Assembly: GCF_000512585.2 (NCBI RefSeq)
Contig: NC_089248.1
Span: forward strand, 992,001-1,056,000
DNA: 64,000 bases
Direction: 5' to 3'
Source of the DNA: Kwoniella bestiolae CBS 10118
Taxonomy: Eukaryota > Basidiomycota > Tremellomycetes > Tremellales > Cryptococcaceae
The notes beneath the pieces were generated by a model. It saw only the letters and a list, made by a program, of their open reading frames with translations, did no database searches and was not told the DNA's origin. A program made the position numbers and the translations under genes. Position 1 is the first letter of the stretch. Each line of letters opens with the position of its first letter. Positions 1-9,969 of this stretch are shown one piece after another.

Positions 1-1019
1 GAAAAGGAAAGGATAGAATCGGATATTGGAAAGTAGAGTAGAGTAGAACAAAGGTTATTGAATAGGATAGGATGGATGTGAGAAGATTACTTTTCGAATA
101 GAGCGTCAACACAGCCTCAATTGGTGGATCTCCCTGGTTGCTCGTTCGTTCGGACCTAGTTCCTATTGCATCAGCATCCATCACCCCATCACCTACATCA
201 CTCGGTCAAGATCAAAACACCCTTAAGAAAACAACAACAAACAAAACAAGACACAACACACAAACACGCGCCCTGTTCACCCGCCCAGTTCACCCACTCG
301 CACTCAGCAGACAGACGCGTCCCTCCTTTTTTACCTTTTCATGTGCCTTTATACAAATCATAACCCTGAGATAGGGAAAACAGAGAGACTCGCACGGATC
401 TTTTCGGATTTCAGCTACAATGGATGGATGAGTCTACCCGATGAAACTGGAATGTATATCCATAATGGTGTGGCGTCTGTATGCTTATGCTTATAGGATA
501 CAACCGAGGTGAGAGGTCAAGCATAGCTTTGAGGGTGTATGTGTTCGTGGGAGAGTTGTCTACATAGCTTGGAGGGTTCATGGGGTCCCGTGTCATTCAT
601 GTTCACAGATACGAGGAAATCTCAATAGCTGCAGATTCGATAGCAGATGAGCAAGAGCGTGATCGCGTGGTTGAACGGAGTACCCCCCGGTGATGAGAAT
701 GGGGCTGTGAGGCGACATACAACCTGGCACTGTGCTCTGACCCGGTGGTCATGAGACATCAGGCGAGGACAACACCGGACGAGTCGATGAAACCACCTGA
801 CGAAATTGTGTACATCTTTCAACCTCGTTAGGAACCGTCTCAGATGAATTGAAAATTCGACCAAGTACAGGTATTTGAACTCATCATGCAAACATGTGAT
901 CAATACACCATCTGTCCCATTCATTACATCCAATGCATGATGAGCATCCATGTCTGATTTACTTTATTTCCCAAGATCCACCCCTCAGGCCACCAAAACC
1001 TTTCTAAACAATCTTGGAT
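1..1019. other. Left-edge stretch without a recognised gene
   Basis: No reading frame here gives a recognisable protein. The part from about 190 to 300 is rich in A and C and resembles a fungal 5' leader, so a gene reading off the left edge or a very short gene cannot be excluded. The part close to 1019 is the 3' flank of the malate dehydrogenase gene. I see no RNA gene or repeat. Confidence 0.4.
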
Positions 1020-2860
1020 CTAAGCCTTGTTAACGAACTCGACACCCTTCTTGATGTTCTTGGCGAGGCTATTATCCAATTGCAAGACACAAATCAGCCT
1101 CATATTCCGTCGTACATCTTGTGGTGTACAAGGAAAGGTGAACACCACTCACTCAGGAAGACAAGCCTTGAGCAACTCTTGCTCCTCAGCAGAAAGTTCA
1201 CCAACAGGGTTGATCTTCTTGACACCCTCGGGACCAAGTTCGACGTTGGAAGCAAAGTATTCGACACCCTCTGATTCGTACAATGGCGATTTGACGAAAG
1301 TGGGTTCGACCACACCGGATTCACCGTTGAGGGCTCGGATGAGCGAGTTGGTGAATCGAGCACCGGCTGTTGCATGACCCATACATGATCAGCATCATCT
1401 CACCAACATAGATCAAGATCTGATATGGGAGAATGAAGGACTCACCGAAACCCATAGAAAGGGTGGCGGAACCAGTACCGGCCTTAGCCTTTACGACCTC
1501 TATCAATCAACAATTGTATCAGCTTACATCGCTTCCTTGGGGAAAAGGAAAAGCCAAACCCACCATCACCACCAAATTGGATTCGGTTGACCAAAGCCTT
1601 GTAAGTCTCACCAGAGACATCTTTACCTTGGGCGGTTTGAGACAAGAGAGGAACAATGGTAGCACCAGAGTGACCACCTACAACGGTGACTTCGATGTCC
1701 TTGGGGTCGGCACCCTTGATCTCACCGAGGAATCGGGATGATCGGACGACATCGAGGGTGGTGATACCGAAGATTCTGTGGGAAAAAAGGTCGGATGGCA
1801 AGGATTGAGTATTTATCGCATGGCAATCGACCAAGTATAGTGTTATGAAAGTGCGTGGTGGCAGAAAAGGAGAATCAAGAAACGTCTCAACCAGTTAGCA
1901 ACGGCTTGCCTTTATGCTCAAGAAGAAAGGTGACGCACCTCTTGGGGTCGAAGACACCCTTCTTCTTGTAAACCTCAGCCCAGATGGGGACGGTGGAGTT
2001 AACAGGGTTAGCAATGATACCGATGAAAGCCTTGGGGCAGTATTCGGCACAAGCCTCGGCGAGATCTCTGACGATGGAGGCGTTGGTGTTCTGTGATGAG
2101 TGGACAGATCAGCTCAACCGTTTCATGTCGTTCATTCGGTAGACAGCTAAACCCGGGTGATATATTACTCACGAAGAGATCATCTCGGCTAAAGCAGGAA
2201 ATTGCACGTCAACATGACAAGACCCCTTGGCATACACAGGATGTAATGAAGATCAGATGACTCACGTCATACCGGGTTTTCGGGGTACACCAGCGGGGAT
2301 GATAACGACCTCAGCGCCGGTAAGGGCAGCTTTGATGCTGAGTTGTGCAATGAGGAGTCAGCTGTAATTCTTAAAAACACCAGCAATTGTCAAGCCCGCA
2401 GCGAGACCCTCTGCTCTGATCGGAGACAAATTCTCCCCAATGTCGCTAGTAAGGTTCTGATACACCGAGTACCTGTAATAAACCGACTCACTCATCCTTC
2501 TCGAAACCCTTCACCTCGGAGTGAGTGTTAACGTGCGAGATATCGGCAGCGACACCGGGAGCACCTCTGATATCGTACAATCTAAGTCCGGTAACGAGGG
2601 GGTCGGTCTTGAGGAGGAGGGACATGGGTTGACCGATACCACCTATACGATACATTAGCACAAGTCAAGGAAACACAGTACAATCCGGTGCACATGGCTG
2701 TAGCAAGATTGTGCCAATAGGAGCGAGGTTGACACGACGACATGAAAACCAAAAACCCACCAGCAGCACCGAGAACAGCGACTTGCTTGTTGGCCCTGGC
2801 GGAGGAAGCGAATCCCCTTGCGAGGGTGGAAGTGGATCTGGCGACTGATCGGGAGAACAT
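1020..2860 (-). CDS. MDH1: Malate dehydrogenase, mitochondrial
   Basis: NAD-dependent malate dehydrogenase, interconverting malate and oxaloacetate in the mitochondrial matrix as the last step of the TCA cycle. The start is the ATG at 2860; it opens a basic, Ser/Arg-rich presequence (MFSRSVARSTSTLARGF). The Rossmann glycine loop VAVLGAAGGIGQP follows, split by an intron after AAGG. Further exons give VPRKPGMTRDDLF (substrate-binding Arg loop), ANPVNSTVPI, and VVGGHSGATIVPLL with the catalytic His. The last exons give LGPEGVKKINPVGELSAEE and the C-terminus KKGVEFVNKA. The gene has about seven short introns and total length fits the roughly 340-residue family. It lies in tandem with the SDHB gene, so two TCA enzymes are neighbours. 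The identity is very secure; intron borders near 1090-1140 (PD or PE at the join) are less so. Confidence 0.95.
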
Positions 2861-3351
2861 GGTGGCTTTTTGGGTGGTTTTACTACTGGGAAGTAAGCTT
2901 GAGAATGAGATATGAAAAGATGGACTGTTGATGAAAGATGACTGGTCGGTGACGAGTGGTAGGTAACAGGTCGATTGTTGGGGATGAGTGGAGGAGCACT
3001 CTACTTCGTAGTATCCTAAGTATCGGTTCATTCGGTCCTATATATCCTATGTTATATCCTAACCCGCCAAAGGTTATTACCGGAATTCACCGCGGCCGTG
3101 GCATCCTCATTGGTTACAACTACTACGTATCTCATGTCTTGCAGCCCAGTCAAACCCATATGTTATCATCTCATATGCATACGAGTACAAACAGATCTTA
3201 TTCAATTGGAAGATCAACGTTCTGACAGAGAAAGATAAGAAAAAGGAACCCTTAACCGACTAAACCCCGCGACAGAATTGAAGCTACATCATCATCACTA
3301 CGCCTTCCTGCTCGACACCTTCACACCGCGTATGTTCACATGACGAGCTAT
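2861..3351. promoter_or_regulatory. MDH1 promoter region, SDHB 3' flank
   Basis: This 490-bp gap is the upstream region of the minus-strand malate dehydrogenase gene and the 3' end of SDHB. On the MDH1 sense strand it carries a CCAAT box (ATTGG on the plus strand at 3109-3113, about 249 bp before the ATG) next to a GC-rich block with CCGCGGCCG at about 3090. No coding signal was seen. Confidence 0.5.
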
Positions 3352-4857
3352 TTATTCAGTAGCCATCTCGAGCTTCATCTTGGCAATGGCCAGAGCTGGG
3401 TTAAGTCCCTTGGGACATGTTCGGGAGCACTATGACATGGCATTAAGAGTATTAGCAATGATGTTCAATAGCAGTCGTCGGTTATGACGTTCAGCACATA
3501 AAAATCCAACTCACGTTGAAAATGGTGTGACATCGGTACAAGGACATAGTGTTTTGCATCTTCTCTTTTCTCTCGGCACCGTATGAGTCCTAAACACATA
3601 ACACAGGGGGAGTCAGCCGCAGCGCACGGCAATGATAATACCAAAAGCATCCTTTGATGACAAAGTGGTTACTCACTCGGGAGTCAGCCATCCATCGGTA
3701 AGCTTGCATCAAAACAGCTGGACCCAAGTATTGATCTTGGTTCCACCAGTACTAAAATGATCACACAGACATTAGCTTGATTCCTTTAAGTGATTCATGG
3801 TTGTCAAGGATTCAAAATGATGGCGAAGGGTTAAATTTCACTTACAGAAGGACAGGAGGTCGAACAACAAGCACACAAAATACATTCATACATTCCATCG
3901 AGCTTCTTTCGGTCCTCTTGAGTTTGCAAGAATTCACCTTGAGCAGGTGGGTTATCGTTCTTGAGGAAAGGTTCAATGGATTTGTATTGTTTGCTATAAT
4001 GACATAAAACATCAGTGTCTCGTTCTAGTATCAGGTATGAGTCGTTCTAAAAGGGGATGACTCACTAGAAGAGTGTAAGATCGGGTACAAGATCCTTGAC
4101 GATGTACACTATTATTCGATCATCCGACGTCAGCTGAATGCTCCGACATACAAAACCCAGTTGAGAAAGGTCGCCAAGTTGGAGTTGAAGTGGAGTGAGA
4201 CTCACTGTGAGGTAATGGGTAAACCTTCGAGGGCTTCTTGACATCCTTGTCGATTCTACAGAGACACGCCAAGGTATTCACACCGTCGATGTTCATCGCG
4301 CAAGACCCACAGATACCTTCTCTGCATGATCGTCGGAAAGTCAAAGTTGGATCGAGTTCGTTCTTGATCTTGATCTACGCGAGAGGACATATTTTAGTGG
4401 ACGTCCTCACTTCGCTTGTGCTCGATGTAAGAAGGGATGGCAAAAAGTACACGTATCCTGATCATACAGGGAAGATGAGGAATCAGAGAAAGACACTTAC
4501 CAAAGCATCCAACATCATAGGTCCACATTGTGAAAGATCAACCTTATAAGATTGTAACTTTGGCTTCTCAGATGGTGTGTCTGGGTTCTATATCATTCAC
4601 ATCTCATCAGTTATTAAGTTCCATATTCGATGCACTCTCAAGTACTCTCGCCATGTCCAGATCGCCGCCCACTTCACTGAAACAGAGGGACTCACCCATC
4701 GGTAGATCTTGAATTCCTTGGTCTGCTCAGGCTTAGTCTCAGAAGGAGTGGCCAAGGCAGCTCTCGAGGAGGCGTGGAAGGATCGAGCTCCGATCGATAC
4801 TCTAGATGAAGAGGGTATAGCTCTGAGAGCGGAGGAGGCAGTGGAAGGCTTGAACAT
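3352..4857 (-). CDS. SDH2: Succinate dehydrogenase iron-sulfur subunit, mitochondrial
   Basis: Iron-sulfur subunit (SDHB) of respiratory complex II; it passes electrons from the flavoprotein to ubiquinone at the inner mitochondrial membrane. The ATG at 4857 opens a presequence rich in Ser, Arg and Ala followed by KEFKIYRW. The [2Fe-2S] loop is visible as SCREGICGSC...NTLAC. The C-terminal half has ECILCACC followed by STSCPS and later a SRTCPKGLNPA block, giving the Cys sets for the [4Fe-4S] and [3Fe-4S] clusters. The protein ends in KMKLEMATE. There are about six short introns, one within the cluster-binding part. Its neighbour on the same strand is mitochondrial malate dehydrogenase. All three cluster motifs are intact, so the gene looks functional. 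Confidence 0.95.
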
Positions 4858-5628
4858 TTTAGTGAGGGTAATGGCGATGGCGATGAGTGGTGAGTTGATT
4901 GATGCTGGGACGTTAAGATCGTGAGGATGAGTTCAAGTCAAGGTGTCTACCTATCCTAAGCCTATGCTAAATGATTTGTGGAGATGTAAAGAAGAGGGAT
5001 GAAAGAAGGAAATGGTATATAGTGTCGATGCAAGTGAGATCCACAGCACAAAGCACAAAGCACACGATTCGATTGGCAGACACCCAACACATTCAATCAG
5101 TACGAGCACATACTGTAAATTCAGTTCCTGGCCATCAACCCATTATAACCTATCGGAACAATTCGGAAACCACAAAGTCCAGCAAATCAGATTCAAGATG
5201 TTGCATATGCAGCCCATCCATGTGCAAGTCGCGTGTCCATAGGAGAAGCCCCCCTCTGGCGGACAAGTCCGCTCTTATGTCTCGCTATGACGTACCTGTG
5301 CATCTCGTCTCATCTCTTTCGATCTCTCGATCGTCAGCCTGCAATCTAACAGTGGTAGCTCTCATGTTGCTCTCGTTACCAACCAACATCATATCCTTTA
5401 CTGAATGAGGAAGTTTCATTGCTGCCCAGATGAGATGAGATGAAAATTGAGATGAATCCCTAAAAAGAAAGACGCGTTCGCTGTCCGCTCCAACGGTCAA
5501 AATACAATTTTGAGTTTCTCATCTTTTGATTTCTTCACCATCATCTGTTCTTCACTCCCTCACCTAAATTAATCGACTGGGAGGGTTTCTATCATTCTAT
5601 TATCCCTTGCCTTGTATCGCTTCGTCTG
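4858..5628. promoter_or_regulatory. Divergent promoter between SDH2 and UVE1
   Basis: A 771-bp intergenic region shared by two divergent genes. On the SDH2 side a CCAAT box lies on the SDH2 sense strand (plus-strand ATTGG at 5072-5076, about 215 bp from the ATG). On the UVE1 side there are two closely spaced CGATC elements at 5320-5324 and 5328-5332, about 300 bp from the first UVE1 ATG. A pyrimidine-rich leader precedes the UVE1 start. Confidence 0.5.
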
Positions 5629-8310
5629 ATGGTCATTCCTATACTTGGCCGATTAACAAGAACTACAACACTATCAACACTTCGACCATTCCTGTCAGTT
5701 GCTATAGCAAGACAATCGATATACACACTCACGATGCCTCCCAGACGACTCAAGGTTATACCACCCGAACAACCAACCTCACCCGCCCAGCTCAGCACCA
5801 CCACCATCCCACTTACGATTCAAACTCCCCCAAAGCACACCTTAATCAACGCCTTGGAACATATGCCTCCACCCGACTTGATGAAGACTGAAAGGGATAC
5901 CACCTCAGATTCCGATGAGGCTCTCACACCCATCACGTCGGAGCAGGAAGAGGAGGTGCAACATGCAGTTGATGATGCTGTAGAACGAAGTTTGACGAAA
6001 AGGAAGAGAGGAGCTGCGAAAAAGGATGTATCATATGCTGAAGATGCGGGATCCGGGTCGGATTTTGCTGCTTCGGAGATGGAGATGGACATGGAAAGTG
6101 AATTATCGGAGCCCGAACCGCCTAAGAAGAAGACTCCGAAGAAGAAAGTGACGCCTAAGAAATCTACTCCGAAGAAAACAAAAGCTAAGACTGAGGCTAA
6201 TGAGGATGGCGAGGGCGAGGCGGAAGAAGGAGAGACACCTAAAAAGGCTAAGAAGGTTACGCCCAAGAAGTCGAGGATCGCAAAGGATGAGCCTGAATTT
6301 GATGAGGAGGGTAATGAGATTGTCAAGAAGAAGAGGAAACCCAAAGTGTACCCTAAGAAGGTATATGAGATACCAGATGTGGAAAGGAAGACTACGACTT
6401 TCAGAGGTGAGTTGTCCGATTAGGTTAAATGGGTTTAAAGCTGATTTGTATGTATAGGACGACTGGGATATGCTTGTTTGAATACTGTTTTGAGATCAGA
6501 GAAGCCGGATAGTATATTTTGCTCTAGGACATGTAGGATAGCAAGTATCGAGGAAGAAGGTATGGAATTACCTAAAGGATTGGCTTTGATGAATGTCAGA
6601 GATCTCAAGACGATGATACAGTGGAACGAGGATAATAAGTGAGCAACCGCTTCTCCCCCCTTGTCACTTTGGGAGGTTCAGCTGACCATGAACGCGAACG
6701 CAGAATTCGATTCATGAGATTGTCTTCTGAGATGTTCCCCTTCGCATCACATGCCAAGTATGGCTACGATCTCGCATTTGCCGCTGAAGGTCTGAAAGAA
6801 GCTGGGGATTTGGCGAAGAAGTATGGTCATAGATTGACGATGCATCCTGGACAAGTGAGTTGCCCCAGCCTGACGGTAGGCGCTCAACTGACGAACTGTT
6901 GTGTTCAGTTTACTCAACTCGGCTCTCCCAAGCCCAACGTCATCGAAGCTTCTATACGAGAACTAGACTACCAATGTGAGATCATGGATAGGATGGGCAT
7001 CGGGAAAGAAGGTGTCATGATGTGAGCTTAAGGTTTATGGCGATCGCACACTTGCAGCTGACTTGCATTTTAGTATACACATGGGAGGTATCTTTGGAGA
7101 CAAAGAAAGTACACTTGCTCGATTCAAGGAGAACTATACTACTCGACTGAGCGAGAACGTGAAGAAGAGGTTGGTCCTCGAGAATGACGAGGTAAGCTGA
7201 GTTTATATAGCTTTTGTCAACGTGAGCTTACGATCTGCTAGATCTGTTATAATGTGGATGATTTATTCCCCGTGTGTGAAGAGTTGGATATACCTATGTG
7301 AGCTGCCTGAATGGCTCCTGTTTGAGTGATGACAAGCTAACGTATTATCATTAGTATCTTTGACTATGTAAGCATTATCTATGTCCACTTGTCGTTTTAA
7401 TACTGACCTCTTCAAAGCATCACGATTGGATTTATCCCTCAGCCGACCCACCCGCCGTCCTCATCCCTAGAATAGCCAAAATATGGGAGAAGAGAGGTAT
7501 ACCGATGAAGCAGCACCTATCAGAGCCTCGTCCAGGTGCCGAGTCCGTGATGGAGAGGCGAGCTCATGCAGATAGGTGTAAGAGTCTGCCCGACGCTTTG
7601 CCAGATGATGTGGATCTGATGATTGAGGCGAAAGATAAGGTCAGTAGGCAGTCATATGTCTATATGCAATGGTCTAAGCTGACTAGATGACACATCTGTA
7701 GGAACAAGCTGTGTTTGAGCTTTATCGAATTTAGTGAGCTAATTACCATGTCTTCATATTTCTGGCAGCTGATCCAGTGTGATTCTTTCGTAGTGGACTT
7801 GAAGAAGTCAATCACGATAGTCTCCGACCACCCGACCCTAATCCAGGTATGCACACCAAAGGCCGAAAGAGCAGTTTGAAGAAGAAGACGAAAGAGACTG
7901 GAGATGTCGACTCTGAGGGTGAACCTATCAATTTATCGGATATAGAGAAAGAAGGTGATGGAGGGGTCGGAGATACCAGTGTAGTAGAAGGGCATATTAA
8001 GAATGCTACGAACGATCCTGGTATGGAAGTGGATGGTCAAGCTCCACCTAAGAAGGGCAAGGCAAAGGCGAAGAGGAAGAGTGCAGCTGGCGAGGAAGGA
8101 GACGAGGTGAAAGCTGAACCAAACGGGGAGGAGACGCCAGTCAAGAAGAAGAGAGCTACGCCTAGGAAGGGTAAGAAGGACGAAGAGAACAAGGAGAATG
8201 TGCCGGATGAAGAGAAGGCTGATAAGGCTGAGGAGGATGTAAAGGAAGAGACGAAAAAGCAGCCTGCTAAGCGGAAGGGAAGACAAAGCAAGGAGAAGGT
8301 AGCGGCATAA
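5629..8310 (+). CDS. UVE1: UV damage endonuclease (UVDE family)
   Basis: UVDE nicks DNA just 5' of UV photoproducts and some other lesions and starts alternative excision repair. The TIM-barrel core runs from RLGYACLNTVLR (after the first intron) through NKIRFMRLSSEMFPFASH, LTMHPGQFTQLGSP, IHMGG, RLVLENDE, IIFDYHHDW and KQHLSEPRPG to a final DLMIEAKDKEQAVFELYR. The His and Glu metal ligands in these motifs are present. It is embedded in long acidic/basic Lys-rich tails of about 230 residues before and 150 after the core, which carry repeated PKKKTPKK-type segments suited to nuclear import or DNA binding. The first ATG at 5629 gives an Arg/Thr/Ser-rich, acid-free leader of about 35 residues like a mitochondrial presequence. 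A second in-frame ATG at 5734 (MPPRRLKV) would remove it. Eight or so short introns. Both starts are plausible and may give mitochondrial and nuclear forms. Confidence 0.93.
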
Positions 8311-8476
8311 CTCACTGTATCAAATCCCATGTAGCATAGCATCAGACATGCATGTGTACCGCCTGGTTATGACGACAATGAAAGCAAACTTTGCACGATA
8401 CTGTATGTTGACGCATACAGCGTACAAGGGGCGATATCGCTCTGCTGACGTGACGATGAGGACACTATGGAACGAA

Positions 8477-9602
8477 CTACTTGATCTTGTCCAGTGGTCT
8501 ATTGAAACCACCTCGTCTGTTCATATACTGCCTCCAACTCCTCTGCTTGTTTACTTTAGCCACACCATCGATGTTGTCTTCTTTGGCCTGTCCCTGTGAA
8601 GAGCGACATGTGAATCAGCAATTGAACTGAGAACCGGGTTGAGAATTTTTGACTTACTTTGGAACTGCCAAATCCACCGAATCCCATCATGGCTGCCATC
8701 TGAGCTTCCGGGTCGTCTGGATCTATCTCATCTTCTGGTTCTTCTTTCGGCGCGGGGGAAGCTACGTGCGTATATCAGCAAGTGGACATTGAGTATCATG
8801 GACAGCACTTTTTGGGGTTTTGGAGAAGGAGGGTGGACTCACCTTCCGCACTGGGGTTATAAGCCCCCTCTTCGGTATATACAATACCTTTCGCTCTCTC
8901 CTCCTCTCTTCTCCTTCTACCTTCTTCAATAGCTCTTCTATCTAGCGGTCTATCGTAATCACCCCCTCCATTCGCATATCCACCATACCCCGCTCGGAAG
9001 CCTGGTCGCGCAGAAGGCCCACCTCGAGGTTGCGAGGGCGGTGCCGAGGGTGCTGCCCCAGCGGGCGGACGATCTTCGTATGGTCGAGGGGAAGGTCGAT
9101 AGTTTGGATCACTGTTCGGATTATCCCTCGAATAAGCACCTCGAGGAGGATCTCGAGTAGTGAGTTCTGGTTTGACTTCACTTCTATTGTAGTCGTCCCT
9201 TCTGTTATCTCTGGTATATTCCCCTCGTCTCTCGTCTCTGCTATAATCGTCTCTCCTATCCCTATCGCGGGGACTATCATAATCCCTCCTCGACCGATCA
9301 TCCCTATAGCCACTTCGTCCTGACTCTCTACCGTACTTTCGATCTAGGTATACACCACATCAGCTACTCGATACATGGTGAGCGGCGAACTTTATGGACA
9401 ACACCAAGAAAACGTAGTGATCGGTGGAGGAAAGAGAGCACTCACCTCGATCGTCGTACCTATCCCTATCCCTTCTTGGACTTCTACTCCTACTTCTCGT
9501 CCTGGCTCTATCTCCAGCTACAGCTCGGTCGTCTCGACCATATCGACGATCCCTATCTCGGTCTCGTGGTGAAAGGTGGGGAGGAGCGGGTCTGGATGAC
9601 AT
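8477..9602 (-). CDS. SNRNP27: U4/U6.U5 tri-snRNP 27 kDa protein homologue
   Basis: Predicted component of the spliceosomal U4/U6.U5 tri-snRNP. The first part is a low-complexity RS/RD domain (DRDRDRR..., RTRSRSRSPRRDRDR). A Pro/Gly-rich linker comes next, then an acidic segment. The C-terminus carries the family signature MMGFGGFGSSKG... followed by VNKQRSWRQYMNRRGGFN and RPLDKIK before the stop. In the animal family the corresponding end is a conserved NKQRKYRQYMNRRGGFNRPLD block, which is the basis for the call. Three exons are joined by introns near 9350-9450, 8760-8840 and 8597-8660. It is transcribed divergently from THO subunit 1, with 367 bp between the two start codons. Confidence 0.88.
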
Positions 9603-9969
9603 GGCTGGGTTGATTAGACGATTCGATGATCAGAGGGAATTTTAGGTGGTTGTTCCGGGGTAGTAAGCTATCAGCCTGAGGCAGGGATCTATTATTATGT
9701 ATATTTGTCTATGTTGGATTGCGAAGAAAGATGGAAACAAATACAAAGATGAACAGTTATGTCTCCATCAACCTTTGTCCTCTGCAGTGCTCGTACAAAC
9801 TTGTATACACAGATTTGATCCCGTCGTCGTTGATCCGTTCATCCTCGAACCGGGCCTCTCTCTCTTCACTTCATCTCTCAACTGCAACTGCAACAGTCGT
9901 CTCTTCAACCTTACTCTCGTGTATCTATTGGTCCAACCCGTCATCAGCAAGCCTATATACACAGACAAG
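9603..9969. promoter_or_regulatory. Divergent promoter, SNRNP27 / HPR1
   Basis: Shared upstream region of two RNA-processing genes. It is C- and T-rich towards the HPR1 start. No further element is recognisable by eye. Confidence 0.4.
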
